NCBI GenBank assembly: GCA_039029275.1
Contig: JBCCGL010000001.1
Coordinates: 124,001-188,000, forward strand
DNA from: JBCCGL01 sp039029275
GTDB taxonomy: Bacteria > Pseudomonadota > Gammaproteobacteria > JBCCGL01
Length of the DNA stretch: 64,000 nt
Direction: 5' to 3'
Below are positions 24,173 through 33,035 of the stretch, in pieces. The translations under genes and the position numbers were made by a program. Each line of letters starts with the position of its first letter. The stretch's first letter is position 1. The notes beneath the pieces were generated by a model. It saw only the letters and a program-made list of their open reading frames with translations. It was not told the DNA's origin and searched no databases.

Positions 24173-24850
24173 TTAGTCGAGTTTACTGACAGCGAGCTTA
24201 AACCCCATCGCGATAAACACAGCGCCGATACACCGATCAAACCATTTTCGAATGCTCTGGCTTTCTTTCAAGGACGAAGCGATTCGCGAACCCATTAAAA
24301 TGATCGGCGCCTGCAGGAAAAATCCAACGATCGTCATCAATACACCGTGCAGCAGCATCTGATAGCCCACTGAGCCCGCCCCTTCCACGACAAACTGAGG
24401 CAAAAACGCCAAAAAGAAGATGGCCACTTTTGGATTGAGAATGGTAATCAGCGATGCTTGCAGATATATCGAATGGTTCGAATGGACACTCCCCAGGCGA
24501 TTTCTATCGCTGCTTGTATCTGCGCTATTTGTTCGAACAATAGTCGAACTGTTACCCATGCTCGAGCTGATTGCCTGATAGCCCAGCCAAACCAGATAGA
24601 CGACCCCGGCCCATTTGACTACTGTGAACGCGACAGCCGAAGTGGCAATGATCGCGGACAGACCGATCACAGCCATCGCAATATGAAAAAAATTGGCCGA
24701 CAGCGATCCGAATAAAGCGGCAAACCCGGCCGTTTTTCCGTTGCGGACGGTTTGGCGCATCATGAACGCCATATCAGCACCGGGCGAGAGCTCAAGCAGG
24801 ACGACCGCAGTAAAGAACGTCGTCCAGTGCAGTAAGCTGTATTCAAACAT
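24173..24850 (-). CDS. LysE/RhtB-family amino-acid exporter
   Basis: This 225-residue membrane protein has about six hydrophobic segments and the family signature LSPGADMAFMMRQTVRNGK at the end of the first helix. Such proteins export amino acids or homoserine lactone. The substrate is unknown. It lies downstream of the gamma-glutamyltransferase gene on the same strand (33-base gap), so co-transcription is possible. Confidence 0.9.
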   Translation of the reverse strand: MFEYSLLHWTTFFTAVVLLELSPGADMAFMMRQTVRNGKTAGFAALFGSLSANFFHIAMAVIGLSAIIATSAVAFTVVKWAGVVYLVWLGYQAISSSMGNSSTIVRTNSADTSSDRNRLGSVHSNHSIYLQASLITILNPKVAIFFLAFLPQFVVEGAGSVGYQMLLHGVLMTIVGFFLQAPIILMGSRIASSLKESQSIRKWFDRCIGAVFIAMGFKLAVSKLD

Positions 24851-24883
24851 CTAAAGCCCTATTCGATAAGCAATCAGCCAAGG

Positions 24884-26587
24884 CTATTTTTTGACCTTGG
24901 CCAGGCCAATCCCTCTTGGATCACTCGCCGCCTCGACAACGTTTTGTCGCGTGTTCCAAACAATCGCGTGCATGTTGCCCCATGTGCGGCTGGCCTCCTC
25001 AAGCGTGTGCCCGCGCGCCTCTAAGTCGGCCACCATTTCTGCATTCATTGCCTCGCGCTCGTAAAAGATCTTGTCGGGCAGGTACTGATGGTGAAAGCGA
25101 GGCAGGCTGACCATCGAATCGGCATCGCCGCCCGCGTGAAAGTCGAGCGCCGCGAGCAACACCATCGTGATGATGCGACTGCCGCCAGGGGTACCGACAA
25201 TCGCAACGCGACCGTCTTTTTCCAGAAAACTGGGCGACATGCTAGAGAGCATTCGTTTGCCCGGCTCGATCGCATTCGCGCCGCTACCGACTAAACCGTA
25301 GAGGTTCGGCACGCCGGGCTTGGCGGAGAAGTCGTCCATCTCGTTATTCAGAATCACGCCGGTGCCGGGCGCCATATAGCCTGAGCCAAACGGGTAGTTG
25401 ACCGAGAGCGTCGCAGAAACGCGGTTGCCCTGCTTGTCCAGAATGGAAAAATGCGTGGTGTCATCACCGGCGGTTTCGGCAACAACGCCCGGCAGCAAAT
25501 CACTCGGCGTCGCGCGCTCGGGGTGAATTGTGGCGCGCAGCCCCTCGCCGTAGATCGGGTGAATCAGCCGCTCAATCGGCACTTCGACAAAATCTGTGTC
25601 GCCCAGGTATTGGGCGCGGTCGCGGTAGGCACGACGCATGGCCTCAACCACAAGGTGCGTTCGAGTGGTCGCGTCCATTTTTGTGAGATCGCCGTAACCG
25701 GCGAGGATGGAGAGGATTTCACCGATGGCCACTCCTCCTGATGAAGGTGGCGCAACTGAAACGACTTCCATGCCGTGATATTCGGTTTTGATCGGATCGC
25801 GCTCAACGATCTCGTAGGATTTCAGATCGTCCAGAGTCCAGATACCGCCGCCGGCCGCCACACCGTCAACCAGTTTCTGCGCCATCACACCTTCGTAAAA
25901 TCCCTTGGCGCCCTCTTTAACCATCGCATCCAGCGTGTAGGAAAGGTCGAGCTGCTTGAGCATGTGGCCCTCTTCCGGCACTTCCCCGTTGACCAGCAGC
26001 GCGGCGCTGGTAGCGGGCGACGCACGCATCGCCTCCAACCGAAACTCTGCCAGGCGACGGTAGATCGCATCAACCGCAAATCCGTTACGCGCCAGGTCAA
26101 TTGCCGGCTTCAGGCTCAACGAGAGCGGCATTGTGCCGTATTCTTCGGCCAGATGCTCAAGCGCGGCCGGAATACCCGGAATACCCGCAGCCAGCGGCCC
26201 GTCGACGGATGCGCCCTCGATCACGTCTCCGGATTCATTCAGATACATATCACGATGCGCGGCCAGCGGCGCTTTTTCTCGCGCATCGATCATCACCTGT
26301 CGACCGGTGCGTCCGATTTCAAGCAGATAAAAACCACCGCCCCCTATTCCCGAGCTGTAGGGTTCAACAACCGCGAGTACAGCGGTCACCGCAACAGCCG
26401 CATCAAATGCGTTACCGCCCTGGGTGAGAATATCGTGGCCCGCCTGCGTGGCGAGCGGGTGCGCGCTGGCAATTGCCGATTGCGCAGGGGATGCAGATTG
26501 TGCAATCCCGACGTGCGCAAAAAGTCCAATGACAATTGCGGTGAAAAGTGCACGATTTTGTTGCGAAAAACGTAACGAAATACTCAT
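24884..26587 (-). CDS. ggt: Gamma-glutamyltransferase precursor
   Basis: This 567-residue periplasmic N-terminal-nucleophile hydrolase has a signal peptide at about 1-30. The catalytic Thr starts the small subunit in DDTTHFSILD (about 380). Substrate-binding blocks are DAREKAPLAAHRDM, GSGYMAPGTGVILNNEMDDF and the SSMSPSF glycine/serine loop. It autocleaves before the Thr and removes glutamate from glutathione and other gamma-glutamyl compounds. Its ATG overlaps the stop of the upstream ferredoxin gene as ATGA, an odd coupling between a cytoplasmic Fe-S protein and an exported peptidase. Confidence 0.95.
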   Translation of the reverse strand: MSISLRFSQQNRALFTAIVIGLFAHVGIAQSASPAQSAIASAHPLATQAGHDILTQGGNAFDAAVAVTAVLAVVEPYSSGIGGGGFYLLEIGRTGRQVMIDAREKAPLAAHRDMYLNESGDVIEGASVDGPLAAGIPGIPAALEHLAEEYGTMPLSLSLKPAIDLARNGFAVDAIYRRLAEFRLEAMRASPATSAALLVNGEVPEEGHMLKQLDLSYTLDAMVKEGAKGFYEGVMAQKLVDGVAAGGGIWTLDDLKSYEIVERDPIKTEYHGMEVVSVAPPSSGGVAIGEILSILAGYGDLTKMDATTRTHLVVEAMRRAYRDRAQYLGDTDFVEVPIERLIHPIYGEGLRATIHPERATPSDLLPGVVAETAGDDTTHFSILDKQGNRVSATLSVNYPFGSGYMAPGTGVILNNEMDDFSAKPGVPNLYGLVGSGANAIEPGKRMLSSMSPSFLEKDGRVAIVGTPGGSRIITMVLLAALDFHAGGDADSMVSLPRFHHQYLPDKIFYEREAMNAEMVADLEARGHTLEEASRTWGNMHAIVWNTRQNVVEAASDPRGIGLAKVKK

Positions 26588-26838
26588 GAATCACCACCTG
26601 TGATTTTCAAAAATTTCTGCATTAATTGCTCGGGTGTTTCGATAATGTCAGGATTGAGAGGAATGCACTCTACCGGACATACCTCGACACATTGCGAGGT
26701 GGCAAAATGTCCCACGCACTCGGTGCACAAGTCCGGGTTAATCTCGTAAATTTCTTCGCCCGCGTAGATGGCGTCGTTGGGGCACTCGGGCTCACAGACG
26801 TCGCAATTAATGCATTCGTCTGTAATCATTAGCGCCAT
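26584..26838 (-). CDS. yfhL: Ferredoxin, YfhL type (two 4Fe-4S clusters)
   Basis: This 84-residue protein has two cluster motifs: CINCDVCEPECP, the standard CxxCxxCxxxCP, and CTECVGHFATSQCVEVCP, where an eight-residue insertion separates the second and third Cys. That insertion and the C-terminal helix are typical of the YfhL/Alvin ferredoxin group with very low potential clusters. It carries electrons to unidentified partners. The start ATG is at 26838. It is translationally coupled to ggt. Confidence 0.93.
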   Translation of the reverse strand: MALMITDECINCDVCEPECPNDAIYAGEEIYEINPDLCTECVGHFATSQCVEVCPVECIPLNPDIIETPEQLMQKFLKITGGDS

Positions 26839-26991
26839 TTTACTACTCCCAACCGAAATCCCCTGTATTCTAGCAGCGACGCGGCCTATCGGTGAGTGCT
26901 TTCACAGTCTTGGGTGCGTTTATGGATTACCGGTTGCTAAATCCGATAATCAACGTTATAAGACTGACCCTAAAATCCTATAATAACAACA

Positions 26992-27828
26992 ATGACCTCC
27001 GTATCAGTTGTCATACCAAGCTACAACCGTGGCGCATTGCTTGCTCGTGCGCTCGACTCCGTTTTTGCGCAAACGCTTCCTCCAGACGAAGTCATCGTGA
27101 TCGACGACGGCTCAACCGACGGCACCTCTGACATGGTTGCCAAACGTTTCGGCGGCGTGAAACTGATTCGGCAAAAAAACCTTGGCGTCAGCGCCGCGCG
27201 CAACGCAGGTATTACTGCAGCGACCGGTGAATGGATTGCACTTCTCGATTCGGACGACGTATGGCTGCCGGAAAAGCTCGCCAAACAAATGCACGCGCTC
27301 GAGCTTCGCGGCGGATTTCGTCTGGTGCACTGCGACGAAATCTGGGTGCGCAACGGTGTTCGCGTTAACCCAATGAACAAGCACCGAAAACAGGGTGGTT
27401 ATATCTTTCAACGCTGTCTGCCGCTGTGTTGCATTTCGCCATCCGCAACGATGATTAATCACAAGGTATTCAAAGAAGTCGGGCGCTTTGATACCGCATT
27501 ACCCGCGTGCGAAGATTACGATTTGTGGCTACGCATTTGTGCGCGTGAGCCGGTGCTCTATGTGAGCGAACAGCTGGTGCGCAAGTACGGCGGCCACGAG
27601 GATCAACTGTCTCGCAAACATTGGGGCATGGATCGATTTCGCGTGCGCGCGCTGGAAAAAATCCTCGCAACCGACTGGCTGTCAACCGACGATCGCTTCG
27701 CCGCTGAACAAATGGTAATCAGAAAAGCCACTATCCTCGCGCAAGGCGCAGAAAAACGCGGGCGCGAGGACCTCGTTCAAGCCTACCGCCGCATAGCGCA
27801 AAAGTATCAACGCGCGGTTGCCAGCTAG
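26992..27828 (+). CDS. Family 2 glycosyltransferase
   Basis: This 278-residue GT-A-fold enzyme has VSVVIPSYNRGALL at the N-terminus, DDGSTDGT for nucleotide-sugar binding, and the metal-binding DSDD (about 90). A downstream CEDYDLWLRIC motif is typical of GT2 enzymes. It probably adds a sugar to a cell-surface polysaccharide or lipid acceptor. No other glycan genes are adjacent, so the product is unknown. Stop codon to next start is only 11 bases. Confidence 0.9.
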   Translation: MTSVSVVIPSYNRGALLARALDSVFAQTLPPDEVIVIDDGSTDGTSDMVAKRFGGVKLIRQKNLGVSAARNAGITAATGEWIALLDSDDVWLPEKLAKQMHALELRGGFRLVHCDEIWVRNGVRVNPMNKHRKQGGYIFQRCLPLCCISPSATMINHKVFKEVGRFDTALPACEDYDLWLRICAREPVLYVSEQLVRKYGGHEDQLSRKHWGMDRFRVRALEKILATDWLSTDDRFAAEQMVIRKATILAQGAEKRGREDLVQAYRRIAQKYQRAVAS

Positions 27829-27839
27829 AGTCAATCTCT

Positions 27840-28661
27840 TTGCAAGCCCGCACGTTGATTGTCGTAGCACTGCCCGCCGAAGCACGCGCGCTGATTGATT
27901 ACTATCGTCTGCGACGGGTCGTGCAAAGTCACGCCTTCGCTGTTTATCAGAATAATGCAGAGGACACTTGGTTGGCGGTCAGCGGCATCGGCAAAGTCAG
28001 CATGGCCGCTGCTTGCGCACACTTACATCATTGCAGTGGTGCCAACGCGAATGACGTCTGGCTCAATATCGGCATCGCGGGTCACGCTGAGTATTCAGTC
28101 GGCGATGTGTTGCTGGTTCACTCCGCGACCGACGCCAACACCGGGCGAACACATTACCCGCCAATTTTGTTTAAAACAGGAGTGGCAAGTTGTGGGATCG
28201 TTACCGTCGACAAAGTGCGGGATGACTACCCGACCAACGCGGCGGTCGATATGGAAGCGAGCGCGTTTTTTACAATCGCCTCACGCTACTCGACCGCAGA
28301 GTTAGTCCATTCAATAAAAGTGATATCCGACAACGAACAGCACCCGTTTGCAGCCGTCACGCGCGAAAAAACGCAGGAGTGGATCGCGCAGGTGTTGCCG
28401 AAGATCGACGAGCTGAACACACGCTTGCGCGAAATTGCACAGCAAAACGAGCGGATCGAATTTGCGATGCCCGACTGTCTGTCTCACTTGCGGTTTTCAT
28501 TCTCACAGACGCAACAATGCGAGGCGCTGCTGCGGCGCTGGCATGCGCTTAGCGAGGGGAGTACACTGCCAGCGGCCGAATTTGCCAGCGCACGATCCGC
28601 CAAACAGGCGCTAACGACGCTGCAACAACTCATCGACGACCGAGCAGTTACCTACAGTTAG
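27840..28661 (+). CDS. Nucleoside phosphorylase/nucleosidase-like protein
   Basis: This 273-residue protein has an N-terminal purine nucleoside phosphorylase/MTAN-type domain. It shows VVALPAEARAL at the substrate loop, GIAGHAEYSVGDV, and VDMEASAFF, the signature that contacts the ribose in MTA/SAH nucleosidases. The C-terminal ~80 residues form an extra helical part. No ATG is available, so TTG at 27840 is used. It sits 6 bases before a radical-SAM gene, suggesting they act together, for instance by removing 5'-deoxyadenosine. That is an inference. Confidence 0.78.
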   Translation: MQARTLIVVALPAEARALIDYYRLRRVVQSHAFAVYQNNAEDTWLAVSGIGKVSMAAACAHLHHCSGANANDVWLNIGIAGHAEYSVGDVLLVHSATDANTGRTHYPPILFKTGVASCGIVTVDKVRDDYPTNAAVDMEASAFFTIASRYSTAELVHSIKVISDNEQHPFAAVTREKTQEWIAQVLPKIDELNTRLREIAQQNERIEFAMPDCLSHLRFSFSQTQQCEALLRRWHALSEGSTLPAAEFASARSAKQALTTLQQLIDDRAVTYS

Positions 28662-28667
28662 ACGCAG

Positions 28668-29678
28668 ATGATCGATACGCTCTACATCGAAGACTCGGTG
28701 CGCGAGCACCCGCGCACGCGGGAAATTACTGCACGCTTCAAACACGCTCGAATCATCGAATGTCAACGCTACCAGGAATTATTCAATGCGCGCGCGCAAA
28801 ACTTTCGCCTGCAAAAAACCAAACCCGCACTCATCCTCGCTGAAAAGCATGGCAACACCGTTTTACCAACGCCCGATGGATACGGAGTTGGCAGCGAGCT
28901 GAATTACTATTTTTCACATATGCTCAACTGCGTGTACGACTGCCGCTACTGTTTTTTGCAAGGCATGTACCAGTCCGCGCACTACGTATTGTTCGTCAAT
29001 TTCGAATCTTTTTTTGAGGGAATCGAAAACACACTCGCACACCATCCGCAAAAAGACGTGTGGTTTTTTTCCGGCTACGATTGTGACTCTCTGGCGCTGG
29101 AACCCGTCACCCGATTTGTTGACGAGTCGCTGCAGTTTTTTCAGCAACATCCCAAGGCACAACTTGAATTGCGCACCAAGAGCACACAGGTGCGTTGTTT
29201 GTTGAAAAGCAAACCGCTGGATAACTGTGTTGTCGCCTTTAGTCTCAGTCCTGATGAAATCGCACGCGCTCTCGAACACCGTGCTCCACCGCTGGTTAAA
29301 AGGCTCGACGCCATGCGGCAGCTTCAGCGGGCCGGCTGGAAGATCGGTTTGCGTTTCGACCCGCTGATTTATGATGACAACTATCGAACGCTTTACGCCG
29401 ATTTTTTCGAACAGGTTTTTGACAAGTTGGACGCAGGTGCAGTCCATTCGATAACGCTCGGCACCTTTCGCTTACCAACAAAGTTTTTCCGCAAACTTGA
29501 AACGCTTTATCCAAAAGAAAAACTGCTGGCGGCCCGTCTCGCAGAAAAAGACGGGCAGGTAACCTATAGCGGCACGCTCGAAACCGACCTGTTGTCGTAT
29601 TGTCACGATCATGTGTCGCAGCGTGTTCCGCCATCAAAAATTTTTACCATGGGCGAAACGGATAGTGCAGCCGCGTAA
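28668..29678 (+). CDS. Spore photoproduct lyase-like radical SAM enzyme
   Basis: This 336-residue protein has a CxxxCxxC radical-SAM cluster motif (CVYDCRYCFLQGMY, about 84-97) in the exact context of the SPL family, followed by a partial TIM barrel. SPL of Bacillus repairs 5-thyminyl-5,6-dihydrothymine in germinating spores; homologues in non-sporulating proteobacteria have no settled substrate. The neighbouring nucleosidase-like gene and the overlapping SDR gene form a tight three-gene unit. The ATG at 28668 directly follows the upstream stop. Confidence 0.88.
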   Translation: MIDTLYIEDSVREHPRTREITARFKHARIIECQRYQELFNARAQNFRLQKTKPALILAEKHGNTVLPTPDGYGVGSELNYYFSHMLNCVYDCRYCFLQGMYQSAHYVLFVNFESFFEGIENTLAHHPQKDVWFFSGYDCDSLALEPVTRFVDESLQFFQQHPKAQLELRTKSTQVRCLLKSKPLDNCVVAFSLSPDEIARALEHRAPPLVKRLDAMRQLQRAGWKIGLRFDPLIYDDNYRTLYADFFEQVFDKLDAGAVHSITLGTFRLPTKFFRKLETLYPKEKLLAARLAEKDGQVTYSGTLETDLLSYCHDHVSQRVPPSKIFTMGETDSAAA

Positions 29679-30372
29679 AGTGTTGATTACCGGCAGCGGC
29701 TCCGGAATAGGTCGCGCATGCACGCATCAGCTGCTTGAACAAGGGCATCAGGTAGTTGGGGTGTCGCGCAGCGAGTCATCGATTTCGCACAATGACTATC
29801 GCCACTACCGACACGACCTGACCCACAATTCAAGCGCGACCGCATTGAAATCAATTGCGAAGGAAAACCCCGATATTGATGCGCTTATCAGCAACGCCGG
29901 TGCTGGTCATTTTGGGTCGCTGGAAAATTTTTCGGCTGCACAAATTCAGGCTTCCATTGACCTGAACCTGGTTAGCCATATGCTGGTGACGCACGCGTTT
30001 ATCGCCACACTTAAATCGCAAGCGCGCGCCAACGTTATATTTATTGGATCCGAGTCCGCTTTAAAGGGAGGCCGTCAGGGCAGTGTGTATTGCGCTGCTA
30101 AGTTCGGGCTACGTGGGTTTGCGCAATCCTTGCGCGATGAGTGCTACGGCGCCAACGTCCACGTTGGCATCGTTAACCCCGGCATGGTTCGCACAGCTTT
30201 TTTTGACGAGTTATCGTTCGCCCCGGGCGGGGATGCGCAAAATGCACTCACCGCTGAGGACGTGGCCGCTGCGATTGAGTTGATGCTGAATGCGCGCGAC
30301 AATGCGGTGATCGATGAGATTAACCTGTCGCCACTTAAAAAAGTGGTCGATAAAAAACCCAAATTGAGTTGA
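29665..30372 (+). CDS. Short-chain dehydrogenase/reductase
   Basis: The start is set at GTG 29665, overlapping the end of the SPL-like gene by 14 bases, because the cofactor fold begins directly after it (KVLITGSGSGIGRA). The 235-residue product has the NNAG-type motif as ISNAGAGHFG, the catalytic Ser in FIGSESALKGG, and YCAAK (YxxxK). It is a classical NAD(P)(H)-dependent oxidoreductase with unknown substrate. Its stop lies three bases before the aminotransferase start, so the operon may run on. Confidence 0.88.
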   Translation: MQPRKVLITGSGSGIGRACTHQLLEQGHQVVGVSRSESSISHNDYRHYRHDLTHNSSATALKSIAKENPDIDALISNAGAGHFGSLENFSAAQIQASIDLNLVSHMLVTHAFIATLKSQARANVIFIGSESALKGGRQGSVYCAAKFGLRGFAQSLRDECYGANVHVGIVNPGMVRTAFFDELSFAPGGDAQNALTAEDVAAAIELMLNARDNAVIDEINLSPLKKVVDKKPKLS

Positions 30373-30375
30373 TTT

Positions 30376-31290
30376 ATGGCCAAAGGCACGCACGACTACA
30401 ACGACGACCCGCGCAACCGTGACATACTGATTTCGATAAACGGCGAGATGGTGCCACGCGACAAAGCCGTGGTATCGGTGTTCGACAGTGGCTTTGTTTT
30501 GGGCGACGGCGTGTGGGAGGGATTGCGTGTCCACAACGGCAAGGTCGCGTTTATTGATCAGCATATGGACCGGATTTTCGAAGGCGCCAAAGCGATCGAT
30601 CTCGACATAGGAATCAGCAAAGACGAACTCGCCGCCCAGGTGGATGCGGTGCTCGCTGCAAACGACATGAACGAGGGCGTGCACATTCGCCTGATGATCA
30701 GCCGGGGCGTCAAAGCAACACCGTACCAAGACCCGCGCGTGACGATTGGACCGGCGACGATCGTGATCATTCCGGAATACAAAGAAGCCAGACCGGAAAC
30801 GCTGACCAAGGGCATCTCGCTGTTCACCGTGCACGTGAGGCGCGGCTATCCTGACGTGCAAGACCCTAAACTCAACAGCCACAGCAAGCTCAACTGCATT
30901 ACTGCATGCATTCAGGCGACCAAAGCCGGCGCGGATGAAGCCTTGATGCTCGACCCGCATGGCTTTGTCGCTACGTGCAACTCAACGCACTTTTTTATCG
31001 TTCGCAAGGGCGAGGTGTGGACGTCCAGCGGCGACTACTGTCTGGGTGGCATTACCCGCGGCAACGTCATTCGCGTGTGCCGCGAAAACGACATTCCCGT
31101 TTTTGAAAAAAACTTTAGCCTCACCGACGTGTACAGCGCGGAAGAAGCTTTTGTCACCGGCACCTTCGCCGGGGTAGCGCCGGTTGGCACTATCGATGGT
31201 CGCGTGATCGGCGACGGGGGGCGCGGCGAAATGGTAGAGCGATTACAAAAGCTTTACCTGGATCTGATCCATCGCGAGTCCAACTCCTAA
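30376..31290 (+). CDS. Class IV PLP-dependent aminotransferase
   Basis: This 304-residue fold-type IV enzyme (branched-chain/D-amino-acid aminotransferase family) has SVFDSGFVLGDGVWEGLRV near the start, the probable PLP Lys in HSKLNCI (about 176), and the phosphate-binding segment GGITRGNVIRVC. Amino-acid chirality and substrate cannot be assigned by eye. It is followed 22 bases later by a sulfotransferase-like gene. Confidence 0.88.
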   Translation: MAKGTHDYNDDPRNRDILISINGEMVPRDKAVVSVFDSGFVLGDGVWEGLRVHNGKVAFIDQHMDRIFEGAKAIDLDIGISKDELAAQVDAVLAANDMNEGVHIRLMISRGVKATPYQDPRVTIGPATIVIIPEYKEARPETLTKGISLFTVHVRRGYPDVQDPKLNSHSKLNCITACIQATKAGADEALMLDPHGFVATCNSTHFFIVRKGEVWTSSGDYCLGGITRGNVIRVCRENDIPVFEKNFSLTDVYSAEEAFVTGTFAGVAPVGTIDGRVIGDGGRGEMVERLQKLYLDLIHRESNS

Positions 31291-31312
31291 CTGCACTCTC
31301 AGAAGCAAACCA

Positions 31313-32050
31313 ATGACATCGATCAATATCGCGATGTGGTCCGGGCCACGCAATATCTCGACCGCCATGATGCGCGCGTGGGAAAACCGCCCGGATTGCG
31401 AGGTGTGGGACGAACCGCTCTACGCCGCCTATCTTCAAGACAGCGGTGTGGTGCATCCAATGCACGAAGAAATCCTCGCCGCGAATGAACGCGATTGGGA
31501 AAGGGTTGTTGCGCGTTGTACCGCGCCCGCGCCGGATGGCAGCGCAGTGTTCTATCAAAAACACATGACACACCATATGCTGCCGGGCTACTCGCGGGAC
31601 TGGCTTGCGAATGTGCAGCATTGTTTTTTGCTGCGTCACCCGCGCGATGTGTTGCTGTCCTACTCGCAGAAACGCGAAGGCGCGGATTTGCGCGATATCG
31701 GTATAGTCGAACAACTCGAGCTGTTTGAGCGCGTTGCTGAATTGCAGTCGCGGGCACCGCTGATTGTCGACTCGCAGGATTTTCTGTCTGCACCCGAAGC
31801 GTATTTACGCCGCATGTGCGCACATTTTGGTATCGACTTCTATGCGCAAATGCTCGCGTGGCCGCAAGGCCAACGCGACAGCGACGGCGTCTGGGGCGAG
31901 CACTGGTATGCAAACGTGTGGCGCTCGACGGGATTCAGCGCGCAAACCAAAGCCCGCACCGAACTCGACCCGAGCCTGCAACCCGTGTTGGACGCGGCCA
32001 TGCCGGCGTACGAGAAGCTGCGCGCGCACTCCCTGGCAATCGAAACCTGA
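31313..32050 (+). CDS. Sulfotransferase-like protein
   Basis: This 245-residue protein has a P-loop-like PAPS 5'-phosphate site near the start (MWSGPRNISTAMMRAW) and an HPRDVLLSYSQKR segment resembling the 3'-phosphate site of sulfotransferases. The family commonly lies beside class IV aminotransferases, as here, but its reaction is not established. A PAPS supply from CysNC elsewhere in the window would fit sulfation. True catalytic activity is uncertain. Confidence 0.8.
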   Translation: MTSINIAMWSGPRNISTAMMRAWENRPDCEVWDEPLYAAYLQDSGVVHPMHEEILAANERDWERVVARCTAPAPDGSAVFYQKHMTHHMLPGYSRDWLANVQHCFLLRHPRDVLLSYSQKREGADLRDIGIVEQLELFERVAELQSRAPLIVDSQDFLSAPEAYLRRMCAHFGIDFYAQMLAWPQGQRDSDGVWGEHWYANVWRSTGFSAQTKARTELDPSLQPVLDAAMPAYEKLRAHSLAIET

Positions 32051-32156
32051 TCGCGAGCACGGCTGCGAACACCGCCGAATCAAATCTCTGTTGTACAGCG
32101 CGATAGCCGCATGATTCTTGCCTTAAAATACGCTACCCTTCGCGCGCGATCAGCGA

Positions 32157-33014
32157 GTGAATAGAACCGTGCGACTAACCGTTCCCGAATACAATCAGTG
32201 GCCCAATAAAGCGATTACCCTGTTGGGAATGTCGGGTGTTGGCAAAACTACGATCGCGCGCAAGGTGTCGTCGGATCACTGGTTTCACTACTCGGGTGAC
32301 TATCGTATCGGCACCAAGTACCTGAGCGAGCCGATAATCGATGACATCAAAAAGCAGGCGATGCAGGTCGATTGCCTGCGCCGCTTGTTGCGCAGCGATT
32401 CGATTTATATTGCCAGCAACATCACCACAGAAAACCTGGCGCCGCTGTCCAACTTCGTGGGCAAAATCGGTCGCGAGGATAAAGGCGGTTTGTCGCTCGA
32501 CGAATTTAAAAAACGCCAGCGCATGCACCTCGAAGCTGAAATTTCGGCGATGCGCGATATCGTCCCTTTTATCGAAAAAGCGCACGATATTTACCAGTAC
32601 CCGCATTTTATCAATGACGCGGGCGGCAGCGTGTGCGAGTTGGATCACCCCCCCACGATTGCCCTTTTGGCGCAGCACACGCTGATGATTTACATCGAGG
32701 CGGATGCCGATCGCGAGCAGGACATGATTCAAAGCCAGTTGGACAATCCCAAACCGCTCTACTACCACGCGACATTTTTTGACCAGCAGTTAGCGATTTA
32801 TCTGTCCGAGAATTCGCTGGACAGTGCCAGCGCTATAGAACCCGACGACTTTGTGCGCTGGATTTTTCCGCGCCTGATCGCCGCCCGCAAACCCCGCTAC
32901 GAAGCAATCGTGCAACAATACGGATACACTGTTACCGCAAAAGACGTGGGAACTGTGCGCGATGAGCAGGATTTCCATACTCTGATCACACAAGCGTTAG
33001 GGTCGCAGCAATAG
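32157..33014 (+). CDS. P-loop ATPase of unknown function
   Basis: This 285-residue soluble protein has a Walker A motif GMSGVGKTT (about 24-32). A Walker-B-like strand is less clear (FINDAGGSVCELD). The length and layout resemble a nucleoside/shikimate-kinase-like or small ATPase family seen in marine gammaproteobacteria. No partner is evident. The start is GTG at 32157; GTG at 32169 is also possible. It precedes metA by 21 bases and may be co-transcribed with it. Confidence 0.72.
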   Translation: MNRTVRLTVPEYNQWPNKAITLLGMSGVGKTTIARKVSSDHWFHYSGDYRIGTKYLSEPIIDDIKKQAMQVDCLRRLLRSDSIYIASNITTENLAPLSNFVGKIGREDKGGLSLDEFKKRQRMHLEAEISAMRDIVPFIEKAHDIYQYPHFINDAGGSVCELDHPPTIALLAQHTLMIYIEADADREQDMIQSQLDNPKPLYYHATFFDQQLAIYLSENSLDSASAIEPDDFVRWIFPRLIAARKPRYEAIVQQYGYTVTAKDVGTVRDEQDFHTLITQALGSQQ

Positions 33015-33035
33015 CAGCGGGATAAGGGGACGACC

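Noticed and set aside
25775..26575. 266-codon open frame on the plus strand
   Set aside because: Antisense of ggt with an unnatural Arg/His-rich composition.
30211..30960. 249-codon open frame on the minus strand
   Set aside because: Antisense of the SDR and aminotransferase genes, both of which have full motifs.
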